NCBI GenBank assembly: GCA_964416195.1
Contig: CAYQDB010000051.1
Location: 1-7,541 of the forward strand
Direction: 5' to 3'
Origin: CAYQDB01 sp964416195
Lineage (GTDB): Bacteria > Zixibacteria > MSB-5A5 > GN15 > FEB-12
Length of the DNA stretch: 7,541 bases
Both the position numbers and the translations under genes were made by a program. Below the pieces are notes generated by a model. That model was not told the DNA's origin, did not search any database, and saw nothing but the letters and a program-made list of their open reading frames with translations. Positions 1-7,405 of this stretch are shown one piece after another (within the stretch, counting starts at the first letter, position 1; each line of letters begins with the position of its first letter).

Positions 1-404
1 AGAACGGAATCAGCAAAAAACTGGTTTCCAAAGATAGTCACACCTTCGACGCGAGTAAGTTCTCCTTCGTCCACACGGATAGTTATGTCCACAGATTGCT
101 CGACAGTGTCTGTATATATGAGGGTATCAATCACCTGGGCTTCGAGATAACCGTTTTGTCGGTAAAAGGCCATCAAGTTATCAATGTCGTCGGCGAAGAC
201 TTCCGGATAGTAGTAGGACCGGGACAGAAACCGTGAAGTCCGGGTCAGCATAAGACCCTCCAATCGATCATCATTGAAGGCATTATTGCCCTCGAAGATG
301 ACCTTGGAAACTTTGAACTTGTTTTTGTCCCCGACATCGGCGACAGTAATGCTGCCAAGTGAGCAGACCGCCAAAGATAAAAGGATACAAATCAGCCGTC
401 TCAT
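1..404 (-). CDS. Omp85-family outer-membrane assembly protein (BamA/TamA-like), N-terminal part, cut by the window edge
   Basis: I translated this reading frame by hand; it stays open from an ATG at 404 to the left edge, giving 134 codons plus two bases. Residues 1-22 look like a signal peptide (MRRLICILLSLAVCSLGSITVA) with a T-V-A cleavage site. C14 follows L-A-V, a poor lipobox, so a lipoprotein is unlikely. Residues about 31-113 read as one complete POTRA domain: VSKVIFEGNNAF at the start, FYRQNGYLEAQV near 80-91, and ITIRVDEGE at the end. A second POTRA begins at about 118 (RVEGVTIFGNQFF). In this family periplasmic POTRA domains precede a C-terminal 16-stranded barrel that inserts outer-membrane proteins; the barrel lies outside the window. 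The ATG overlaps the tamB stop as ATGA, and an AGG five bases upstream, inside tamB, could serve as ribosome site. The tamB neighbour suggests a TamA-type partner, but BamA cannot be excluded without the POTRA count. Confidence 0.9.
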   Translation of the reverse strand, partial: MRRLICILLSLAVCSLGSITVADVGDKNKFKVSKVIFEGNNAFNDDRLEGLMLTRTSRFLSRSYYYPEVFADDIDNLMAFYRQNGYLEAQVIDTLIYTDTVEQSVDITIRVDEGELTRVEGVTIFGNQFFADSV

Positions 405-3400
405 CTAAACCTGAATCCGTACTTGAGATCGAGCAGCGATCTTCCGTAGCGATCGGTTTGGCCCTGTAACGAGAGCCGTGGGGTGAGACGGTAGCCAAGC
501 CGAACACCCTGGTCATTCAGCCGCCCCACAGTTGTTGTGTATGTGAGTTCGACCCGTTCGGAGAGTCGACGTGACGCCACAAGTTGCGGTCCCCACGATT
601 TATCGAACTGAAACAGATTTCCTTCAACCGTAAATTCATCGAATCCAAAGAAGGTTCCTACTTTACTCGATACGTATCCTGAGACACGTTGGCTGGAGAG
701 CATGGTGGCCCGGTCCAACAGAACGTCTTTGACTCCACCTTTTTTGCCTTCCTTATCCTTGCCGACCAACTGGGTTCGGGTGGCCCCGAGAGTTAACAAC
801 GCTACAATATCCGATTTGTCCAACGGCGGCTCAGAAACAATATCCACTTTCAATTGATCCAAAGGGCCCTCTGCCTGAATGGTGATGACATACTTGGCGG
901 CCGCCAGGCGCTGATAGCTCGTGACCTGAGTGGCGGCACGTAGAAGAATATCTGGGTTAAATCGGACGGGATCGCTGAAATAGGCTGATCCCTGACTAAC
1001 CTTGAAGCGCCTGTCCAGATAGAGAAGATAGCCTTCCTCAATATTAATCATGCCACTAAGGTTGGGGCGGACGGGTGTTCCGATAATGCCCAGCTCTGCA
1101 CGCATCCGAATACGCGCCAGGTTGTTGTCTACCCAGAGCTGGTCACTTTCTCTGATTCGGATGTCAAGTTTAGACTGCTGTAGTATTGTGGGCAGTTCCC
1201 ATTCGACCGTTTCCACCGACCTCGCCCAGGGAAGTACAGTTTGGGGGCGGAATCGTGCCGTCAGACGGCTCTCGCCAAGGTGAATATCACCACTGATCAC
1301 GTAGTTGCCCGCACGTCGACCGTAGGCAATGTGTGACGTATCGATTTGCAGCAAGAACATCTTTGGGTCACTAAATCGCAAGCGACTCGTGTATAAATGA
1401 ATATCGATGTCGGTGATTTGCTTCTCATCAAGAGTAATGTTTCCGGCCAGCAGAACCGTACCTCCGTTCACGTCGCCCGTTAATGAATCAATGATGATCC
1501 GATAAGAGTCAAATCGTACTTGTCCGCGACCGTTGCCGAGTGTTGTGTAGTATTCTTGTGAGATTAGTCCCAGGTCGTCAATGTTGATCCTACCGACCAC
1601 TTCAGGATTGTGTGTGGATCCGGTTATCCTAAGATCGCAAGTTAAAGTACCATCGAGCGAATCCACGCCTTTCAAGAAAGGCCTCAGTACTCCCAGACGA
1701 AATCCGTCTGATGCGGTTTTGAGATTAATTGAATCAGAAGAGATGGTTCCGTCTACCACCACAGAGCCGATATCAGCCAAAGTTGCTGACAGGTCTATAG
1801 TCAGACGGTTTTCCCTATCGACAATGGCAGAGCCGTTCAAATATATCGGAAAACCCTCAATCACTGCCATGGCGGTATCGATCGAGATAAGTGAATCGCT
1901 AAGTGTCAACCGCACATCAATCCCGTTAATTGGGACCGAAGCTGAATCCGCCTGATACGTGGCGTCGAATACGTTCAAGTATCCCCGGGCAGATGGATAT
2001 GACAGCTTACCATCCCAATTGAATTTTACTGAGCCTATACCCGAAAGCTCACCCCCTGAAGTCAGAAAGGGTGAAAAAACAGCCAGGTCGAAGTTGTTAA
2101 TGTTAACAGATCCTTCAAACCGGCTTTCGTCAGAGAATGTCAAACTGCTATCCTGATCTCGCTCAAGCCATAACACAGCTTGCGCCACCAGTTTTTGGTG
2201 GTAGGCATAAAGCTCGACATCATTAACACGTAGCGTGTCGGCGAATAGCGAAACAGAGACTAAGAGAGAGTCCAAAGATGCCTCCGGTAACTCGATAGAT
2301 CGAACAACTGCTGACAGCTCTCCAAACGGGTTGATTAGATTGCCTGTGAATGCCAAATCAAAACCTAACTCACCATCAACTCGAAGCGTATCAAACATCG
2401 ACCGGAGCAGTGAGCCCATCCGTAGACCAGTGCCGCCAGCATCAACGGCAAATTGCCCATTAGGTAAAAGTTGAAACCGAGTGCTAACCTGACCTGCACT
2501 GATCCACCCGACAGATGTTGAGTCATATCCAGAATCAACACCACTGTTAGCTTGCTCCCAAAGGTTTGCCTTTATTTCCCCGTCATACGCTGTCAGATCA
2601 AACTCTCCGTCGAGACTCAGGCGAAGAAGTCCGTAATAGACACTTAAATCTGTGATCTGCACAAGATGGCCATTAATGGACGCAGAGACTGCCGCTGAAT
2701 CCACACTGTATCCCTGATAGCGTAGTGATATGGCTTCGGCACTTACCTGGCCGGTCAAACTGTCCAACCTGCCACTCAGAGTAACATCATATGAGAAAGT
2801 GCCAGAGATAGATTCAAGACCGAAAGGCGCCTGTGAAGAGTCGGCCACCTTCAATATTCCAGAGGCATAACCGGTATCGAAGAATAGAGCGCTGTCCTCA
2901 TAGCGTAATTGTGCGAAAACACTGTCAATGGGGAAACCGTCATAGTACAGCTGCCGGCAAGTAATCGCAGTAGAGAGAGTCGGATTCTTGAGATAACCAC
3001 TTAACGTTCCCGTGGAGGACACCTGTCCAGTTAGTTGAGGCCGATTAAAGAGACCTGTCAACGGTGCGATTTCAGGAACATCGAGATTGAAAGAACCGTC
3101 AATGAGACTATCCTGTACTCTTAAGTTAGCTCGCAGCATGGTCTCACCCTGGCGCAGGTTCAGCTTCCCGGTTCCTTCCTCATAGCTGAATGTAAATTGT
3201 AAATCAGGGATAGTCTTGTTTTCATAGTGAAACGCGCTTACGATGAACTCAGATCCAATTCGCCAGTCGGTTGGCTCCGTTCCCTTTCCTGTTACAGACA
3301 GTTCACCGTCGAGAACACCTTTGTACGGAGAGTTGTCACGGTACATTGCTGTCCAGATGTTGGCGACGTGTATTCTTGATACCGTCAGTGCAAGACTGGC

Positions 3401-4459
3401 GGCAAGTGTAGTGTCGAGCATTACAGTGCCTTTTCCAACAATCAATCCGCCAAAGCAGTCAAAAGACAACGTGTCGAGTGTCAATGTGTCAACAGAAAAA
3501 TCCCCCGAGACGTAGCAAGACTCCAGGGAGATTTCATTGGCTGTCGCTCGTGGTACAAAAAGCACCGCTCGGATTTCCGGAGACTCCAGCGGTCCGCTCA
3601 CCGTGGCGTGCAGGAAAAGTCCACTATCAACCTGTAGTGCCGGCAAATCATATCGTGACTGCAGTGTTTCTATAAGCGCCGAGGGATTACCTGAAACAGT
3701 CAACTCGCCGGAAATCAAGGTGGAGTCTCCTTGTGAAAAAGTTCCTTCGGCAAGACATTGAAGCTCCGCAAAGTTTGCTGACAGGGATTCAACTGCCAGT
3801 TTCGTGCTGCTCCAGCTCCCAGAACAACGGATATCCACTATTGGCAGCGGCAAACCATCATACTCCGCATTTACTTTTTCAATGCAGAGATCAAATGCAC
3901 AGATGTCTTGATGAATGCACTTCATGGAAATGCTGCCATTAACAAGCCGGGTCAGAAACAGGAGAGATGCATCGTAGTAGCGTACATTAGCACACTCGAC
4001 AGATGCCTGACCGACTTTAAGGCTAAACTTCGATTCCTCTTTAGATGTCGAGTCTTCTGTTATTGTATCGATAACGGGGATGCCGAATTTACCGGCACTG
4101 TCGCGTGTTACACAAAGTTCAATGGTATCCAGAGTCAGGGCCTTAAGAATAATTTCATCTCCAATAAGGTCCCAAAGGGCGTAACTCAGCTTGAGATGGC
4201 CAATCCGCACAAGCGTGTCGCACGTAACCCCCTTTGCCGGTCGTATCAAGACATTCTGAAGTTGTAACCGTGAGATTAGATTGGTTTCAAGCGTGCCAAT
4301 CTCGGCAGAGCCTCCAACGTATTCGCTTATTTGTCCTTCAAGCCAGCCGCGAACTAGATTTTCGCCCGGACTAGTAGTGAGAACAAGAAAGGTGACTGCG
4401 ATAAGCATAGATGCCAATAGAGCAGTAATGGCAATAACTTTGAGAACCCGTTTTTTCAC
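401..4459 (-). CDS. tamB: TamB-like translocation and assembly module protein (AsmA-like superfamily, DUF490 C-terminus)
   Basis: 1352 residues, comparable with E. coli TamB (about 1260). Residues about 8-28 form one hydrophobic anchor after a basic start (MKKRVLK), with no obvious cleavage site, so an inner-membrane signal anchor is likely. Residues about 30-120 resemble the AsmA-type N-terminus. The long middle is alternating beta-strand sequence with recurring short L-D-S-L and G-x-L/I-x-G elements, as expected for the hydrophobic groove fold of this superfamily. The C-terminal third matches the TamB/DUF490 domain, with the typical element SEPPLDKSDIVALLTLG at about 1209-1225 and a terminal strand ending DLKYGFRFR. 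Family members span the periplasm, working with an Omp85 partner in outer-membrane protein assembly and in phospholipid transport to the outer membrane. The start is GTG: an in-frame TAA lies two codons upstream, and the next Met (M18) would cut the anchor. The upstream ribosome site is weak (GAGAAATTAAAAA). The stop overlaps the downstream Omp85 gene by four bases. Confidence 0.93.
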   Translation of the reverse strand: MKKRVLKVIAITALLASMLIAVTFLVLTTSPGENLVRGWLEGQISEYVGGSAEIGTLETNLISRLQLQNVLIRPAKGVTCDTLVRIGHLKLSYALWDLIGDEIILKALTLDTIELCVTRDSAGKFGIPVIDTITEDSTSKEESKFSLKVGQASVECANVRYYDASLLFLTRLVNGSISMKCIHQDICAFDLCIEKVNAEYDGLPLPIVDIRCSGSWSSTKLAVESLSANFAELQCLAEGTFSQGDSTLISGELTVSGNPSALIETLQSRYDLPALQVDSGLFLHATVSGPLESPEIRAVLFVPRATANEISLESCYVSGDFSVDTLTLDTLSFDCFGGLIVGKGTVMLDTTLAASLALTVSRIHVANIWTAMYRDNSPYKGVLDGELSVTGKGTEPTDWRIGSEFIVSAFHYENKTIPDLQFTFSYEEGTGKLNLRQGETMLRANLRVQDSLIDGSFNLDVPEIAPLTGLFNRPQLTGQVSSTGTLSGYLKNPTLSTAITCRQLYYDGFPIDSVFAQLRYEDSALFFDTGYASGILKVADSSQAPFGLESISGTFSYDVTLSGRLDSLTGQVSAEAISLRYQGYSVDSAAVSASINGHLVQITDLSVYYGLLRLSLDGEFDLTAYDGEIKANLWEQANSGVDSGYDSTSVGWISAGQVSTRFQLLPNGQFAVDAGGTGLRMGSLLRSMFDTLRVDGELGFDLAFTGNLINPFGELSAVVRSIELPEASLDSLLVSVSLFADTLRVNDVELYAYHQKLVAQAVLWLERDQDSSLTFSDESRFEGSVNINNFDLAVFSPFLTSGGELSGIGSVKFNWDGKLSYPSARGYLNVFDATYQADSASVPINGIDVRLTLSDSLISIDTAMAVIEGFPIYLNGSAIVDRENRLTIDLSATLADIGSVVVDGTISSDSINLKTASDGFRLGVLRPFLKGVDSLDGTLTCDLRITGSTHNPEVVGRINIDDLGLISQEYYTTLGNGRGQVRFDSYRIIIDSLTGDVNGGTVLLAGNITLDEKQITDIDIHLYTSRLRFSDPKMFLLQIDTSHIAYGRRAGNYVISGDIHLGESRLTARFRPQTVLPWARSVETVEWELPTILQQSKLDIRIRESDQLWVDNNLARIRMRAELGIIGTPVRPNLSGMINIEEGYLLYLDRRFKVSQGSAYFSDPVRFNPDILLRAATQVTSYQRLAAAKYVITIQAEGPLDQLKVDIVSEPPLDKSDIVALLTLGATRTQLVGKDKEGKKGGVKDVLLDRATMLSSQRVSGYVSSKVGTFFGFDEFTVEGNLFQFDKSWGPQLVASRRLSERVELTYTTTVGRLNDQGVRLGYRLTPRLSLQGQTDRYGRSLLDLKYGFRFR

Positions 4460-4522
4460 TTTTTAATTTCTCGCAATCAATCCTACACACATATCTCAAG
4501 ATGTCTTTTGGACGGCCGAGCA

Positions 4523-4551
4523 AATATAAAAAGGATATAATTGGTGCGCAA
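4523..4551 (-). promoter_or_regulatory. Weak candidate sigma70-type promoter for tamB
   Basis: The 97-base gap between corA and tamB contains, on the minus strand, TTGCGC (4551-4546) followed after 17 bases by TATATT (4528-4523). The -10 matches the consensus at five of six positions, the -35 only at three. The surroundings are AT-rich. This would give a leader of roughly 55 bases before the GTG start. I saw no clear corA terminator in the gap, so read-through from corA is equally possible. Confidence 0.25.
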
Positions 4552-4556
4552 TAAGA

Positions 4557-5639
4557 CTAAAGCCAGCGCCTGTGTCGGAAGAACCAAAGCAGACCGCCGG
4601 CAACCAGTACTACCGCTCCCCAAAACATTAGGTAGCCGAATCGTAAACCAAGCTCAGGTAGGTTGAATGGACTCGCCCCAGTATCGAAGTTCATACCGTA
4701 CACGCCGGCCAGGAAACCCAACGGGATGAATATCGAAGCGAAGATGGTCAGAACTTTCATCACTTCATTCATACGATTACTGACACCCGTATGATATAGA
4801 TCCAGCAAACCCGACATCATGTCGCGGAACGTTTCGACTGTGTCGATTACCTGGATCGTGTGTTCATACAGGTCTCTGATGTACGGTTCAGTAGAATCCT
4901 TAATCAATTTGGACTCGGTCCGCTCCAATCCTCCAATGACTTCACGGAGCGGCCAGACCGCTTTACGCATGAAAATCAGCTGCTTTTTAAGCTCCCGAAT
5001 AGTCGCAAGGCTTTCCGGTTTGGGGCTGTTGGCAATCTCGTCCTCAAGTGCCTCTATCCGCTCTCCAATATCCTCCAGCGCCAGGAAATAGTGGTCCACC
5101 GCGGCGTCGATCAGCGTATAAGCGAGGTAATCAGCCGTCATGAAGCGAACGCGAGGCACGGTGCGTTTGATTCTTTGTCTGACGAACTCAAAGACGTCCT
5201 GGGGCTTTTCCTGAAACGTAATGACCCAATTTTTGCCAAACAGAATACTGACTTGCTCGGCCGCAAGCTCGCCATCCTCATCAGCCTTATAGAGCATCTT
5301 GAGGACAACAAAGATATACTCACCGGTATCTTCCATCTTTGGGCGTTGACCGGTATTGACAATATCCTCAAGGACGAGGGGATGCATGTCGAAGTGCTTA
5401 CCGATCTTTTCAACAGTGTCGGTTTCATGAATTCCGGTAATGTTGATCCAGCTCATTGTGGGGCTTTCTTTGAACGGGAAGCACTCCTCTATGTTGTCGA
5501 CACGTTTTTCCTTAAGATCGGATTCGGTGTAGTCAATAACGTCAACGGTAACTTTCTCGACACGCTTTTCGCCGACGTAGACGACGCTTCCTGGTTTAAG
5601 CCCAAGTTTCTTTTTGGCCTTTTTGATATACAATGTCAT
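4557..5639 (-). CDS. corA: CorA-type magnesium/cobalt channel
   Basis: 360 residues, close to T. maritima CorA (351), which it resembles along its whole length. CorA forms an inner-membrane homopentamer that carries Mg2+ (and Co2+) and closes when internal Mg2+ rises. Residues 1 to about 285 are the cytosolic funnel, including LVLED (88-92) and the long stalk helix. D92 and D256 (in YIRDLYEH) line up with the regulatory Mg2+-binding pair D89/D253 of T. maritima CorA, and N291 (NEVMKVLT) with its pore-lining N288. Transmembrane helix 1 (about 293-313) runs into the signature YGMN (314-317). Helix 2 covers about 333-352, followed by a basic tail ending RHRRWL. The outer loop between GMNF and PEL is six residues longer than in T. 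maritima CorA as I recall it. AGGAGG at 5652-5647, seven bases before the ATG, supports the start. The residue matches rely on remembered family sequences. Confidence 0.97.
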   Translation of the reverse strand: MTLYIKKAKKKLGLKPGSVVYVGEKRVEKVTVDVIDYTESDLKEKRVDNIEECFPFKESPTMSWINITGIHETDTVEKIGKHFDMHPLVLEDIVNTGQRPKMEDTGEYIFVVLKMLYKADEDGELAAEQVSILFGKNWVITFQEKPQDVFEFVRQRIKRTVPRVRFMTADYLAYTLIDAAVDHYFLALEDIGERIEALEDEIANSPKPESLATIRELKKQLIFMRKAVWPLREVIGGLERTESKLIKDSTEPYIRDLYEHTIQVIDTVETFRDMMSGLLDLYHTGVSNRMNEVMKVLTIFASIFIPLGFLAGVYGMNFDTGASPFNLPELGLRFGYLMFWGAVVLVAGGLLWFFRHRRWL

Positions 5640-5659
5640 GCGCTATCCTCCTAACTTCT

Positions 5660-5672
5660 TGGAGTTACTCCA
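5660..5672 (-). repeat. Perfect short inverted repeat in the corA leader
   Basis: TGGAG-TTA-CTCCA is a perfect 5-base inverted repeat around a 3-base centre. It lies at the expected transcription start of the candidate corA promoter and ends eight bases before AGGAGG. It could form a 5'-end RNA hairpin or be a small operator. There is no following U-tract, so it is not a terminator for the upstream gene. A repeat this short can arise by chance. Confidence 0.35.
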
Positions 5673-5701
5673 GTATCAAGCCTGCCCAATCTTCGGGTCA
5701 A
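5672..5701 (-). promoter_or_regulatory. Candidate sigma70-type promoter for corA
   Basis: On the minus strand TTGACC (5701-5696, five of six consensus matches) is followed after 18 bases by GATACT (5677-5672, four of six), preceded by a T. The start would fall near 5665, leaving a leader of about 25 bases that carries AGGAGG. This suggests corA may be transcribed on its own rather than only from the upstream genes. Confidence 0.4.
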
Positions 5702-5733
5702 CCTGCATATAAAGTTTCAAGCCAACGGCGCAA

Positions 5734-6249
5734 TTAGCGACCCACTTTTTGCCCCTTACTGCCTCCCCCAAAAAGAACACCGACCATGATCTTGAGATCG
5801 GGGACATCCCCTATGCCAAACCTGACCTCTGCATTGTAAGCTTGCTTTCTGCCCAGTGGAAAACGAAGGCCCGGTGCAACTGACAATCCGATTTCTGTGT
5901 CCCCAGCTCCCTCCTTAGGATCAAAGACTGCGATTGTGGGCCCGATACCACAGTAGAAAGCAGTTGCAGTACCCGGGGGAGTGAGAAACAAGCGTGCATC
6001 GAGATTGAAAGCAAGTACGGTGACATCATCGCCGAGTCCGATATCTACGCTGGGCGCAATTCGGGCAATTTTCATAGTACGACCGAGAACCGCCTGGGCT
6101 CCAATTACAAATTGGTCCGGATTGATGCCGAAGCCAGCTCGTGCACCAACGCTTTTTCCGGAGGACGAGGAGCCAGCTGAGCTGGCAGTGGGCACCCCGA
6201 TTAAAGCAAGACTTGCGGAAATCATTAGCCCCAAACGAATAATATGCAT
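5734..6249 (-). CDS. Small secreted, probably outer-membrane beta-barrel protein of unknown function
   Basis: With the ATG at 6249 the protein has 171 residues. Residues 1-25 are a good signal peptide: MHIIR, a hydrophobic core (LGLMISASLALIG) and PTASSA as a cleavage site, followed by a Ser/Gly-rich stretch. The mature part consists of short alternating segments separated by Gly/Asp/Pro turns, such as GARAGFGI, VIGAQAVLG, FNLDARLFL, AFYCGIGPTIAVF, LSVAPGLRFPLG, NAEVRFGIG and KIMVGVLFGGG. This pattern fits a small barrel of about eight strands, though the protein ends in a basic tail (GQKVGR) instead of a terminal aromatic residue. I recognise no family or catalytic motif. AAAGGA six bases before 6249 supports this start. 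A second ATG at 6297 in the same frame (187 residues) also has AAGG nearby but would place a long polar extension ahead of the signal core. It lies between the CNNM and corA genes; a link to metal uptake is only suggested by position. Confidence 0.8.
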   Translation of the reverse strand: MHIIRLGLMISASLALIGVPTASSAGSSSSGKSVGARAGFGINPDQFVIGAQAVLGRTMKIARIAPSVDIGLGDDVTVLAFNLDARLFLTPPGTATAFYCGIGPTIAVFDPKEGAGDTEIGLSVAPGLRFPLGRKQAYNAEVRFGIGDVPDLKIMVGVLFGGGSKGQKVGR

Positions 6250-6375
6250 GTCATTTCCTTTCCAAAGTGGCCTTGAAATCAAAGCACGTTTCAGCATATC
6301 ACCTTTTCTGTCTATAACAAACAGCGATCTACTCTAATATGTCGATTACCTATCCGGCAAGAGTAACGCAGGGTG
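6250..6375. other. 126-base gap between the CNNM gene and the barrel-like gene
   Basis: Apart from two possible ribosome sites for the downstream gene I found nothing convincing here. A minus-strand TATAGA near 6317-6312 could be a -10 element, but no good -35 stands at the right distance. I saw no stable hairpin with a U-tract after the CNNM stop. Confidence 0.4.
6256..6261 (-). promoter_or_regulatory. Ribosome binding site supporting the 6249 start
   Basis: AAAGGA (6261-6256) lies six bases before the ATG at 6249, which begins the signal peptide directly. The competing ATG at 6297 has AAGG (6305-6302) only four bases upstream, closer than usual. Spacing and signal-peptide shape therefore favour 6249. 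Confidence 0.5.
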
Positions 6376-7404
6376 CTACCGCTCTGACTCGTTGTCATGG
6401 TGCCTGACTATTCCTCTTAGCAGACGACCCAGAATATCTGCACCCGTAATGACGCGTTTTTTTTCACCCCAGACAAGTATTATGTCCTTATCGATGACAT
6501 CATCCTCTGTATTCTGAGCTTCCACCTTAAGCTTAGGAATAATCTCTCCCAGCGGCGTATTCTCATCATAGACAATAATTGGGCGATGGCAATAGATGAA
6601 AGGGTAACAGGGGCCTGACTGGAAAAGTGCCGCCCTAAGAAAACCGTCAGCATCAAGGACAAGTTGAGGTTTGTCGAAACTATCAACTATGACCACCCAT
6701 TTTTTGCGCGATTTCTGTATGCTCTGAAGAAAAGGGTCAGTTGGCGATCTTGTTATTTGGGGGAATTTGGGCAGACCTCTATCCAGTGGCAGAGAGATTG
6801 TACTGTCAGGCTCAATTGGTTCCCCCTCGCGCGAAACTGCCAAGTCATCAAGCGCCAGAAAATTCAGCGCCCCAAGACCCTCCAAGCGATCAATGTCCAC
6901 CTCGTCGGCTTCGATGTGCTGCTTAATCACCTCACGAAATTGATGTTCGCGGAAGAACTGAATCCCTTCTCTGTCAAGCCACTTGTCCAGAAGCAACGCG
7001 GTTGGTCTGGCCACTGGGTAAAGAACAAACTGGTAGAATCGCAATATTGGAGACAGCAGTGAGGCCATGCGAAGGGCGTGGCGCGAGAAGTAGGCTTGAG
7101 GTACTATCTCGCCTATTAATGTGATTATGAATGTGGAGAAGACAAAGGCATACACTCCTGCAAGCACTGAGTTGGCCAGGAGAGCAAGCATTGTGTTGAA
7201 GGCAACATTCCCCCACAGGATAGTTGTCAGCAGGAAGTGCGAATCCCGCCGCAACCGCAGGACTTTTGCAGCGACTTTGTTACCGACGGCAACTTCTACC
7301 TCCAATCGAAGCCTGGTGACGCCGAATAGGGCAAGATTCAAACCGGAGAACATACCAGAGTGGATCACGCAAATACAGATTCCTATCCAGGTGAGCGTAG
7401 TCAT
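6376..7404 (-). CDS. CNNM (DUF21) membrane protein with a divergent CBS pair, putative Mg2+/Co2+ transporter
   Basis: 342 residues from the ATG at 7404, chosen because AGGAGG (7419-7414) lies nine bases upstream; a TTG at 7434 is in frame but would absorb that site. The N-terminal part (about 1-145) is a CNNM/DUF21 transmembrane domain: hydrophobic segments at about 4-28, 57-80, 82-103 and 115-137, with SGMFSGLNLALFG (16-28) and GEIVPQAYFSRHALRMA (98-114), close to the conserved G-E-I-x-P-Q element of CNNM proteins. Residues about 195-335 look like two degraded CBS domains; the second is clearer (PIIVYDENTPLGEIIP near 275-290, VITGADILGRLL near 318-329). The M-x-P-R element usual at the start of the CBS pair in bacterial homologues is absent, and there is no room for the C-terminal CorC_HlyC domain. 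Relatives (CorB/CorC, YtfL, animal CNNMs) are tied to Mg2+ transport or efflux; 'hemolysin' labels for the family are misleading. The transported ion here is inferred. Confidence 0.88.
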   Translation of the reverse strand: MTTLTWIGICICVIHSGMFSGLNLALFGVTRLRLEVEVAVGNKVAAKVLRLRRDSHFLLTTILWGNVAFNTMLALLANSVLAGVYAFVFSTFIITLIGEIVPQAYFSRHALRMASLLSPILRFYQFVLYPVARPTALLLDKWLDREGIQFFREHQFREVIKQHIEADEVDIDRLEGLGALNFLALDDLAVSREGEPIEPDSTISLPLDRGLPKFPQITRSPTDPFLQSIQKSRKKWVVIVDSFDKPQLVLDADGFLRAALFQSGPCYPFIYCHRPIIVYDENTPLGEIIPKLKVEAQNTEDDVIDKDIILVWGEKKRVITGADILGRLLRGIVRHHDNESER

Positions 7405-7405
7405 C

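Noticed and set aside
1..404. Lipoprotein signal in the Omp85 protein (TamL-like)
   Set aside because: C14 is preceded by L-A-V, and Val at -1 is a poor lipobox; the later T-V-A cleavage site fits signal peptidase I better.
1050..4466. Many plus-strand open frames of 60-124 codons opposite tamB
   Set aside because: All lie opposite the continuous 1352-codon tamB frame, have irregular composition and show no recognisable domain; they are shadows.
4460..4556. Intrinsic terminator after corA
   Set aside because: The only inverted pieces (CGGCCG, and GTC-CAAAA-GAC on the minus strand) have very short stems and no following U-tract.
4860..5654. 264-codon open frame on the plus strand opposite corA
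   Set aside because: It is fully antisense to a corA with intact family motifs across its full length. The translation shows no family pattern, and it is best explained as an antisense shadow of corA codon use.
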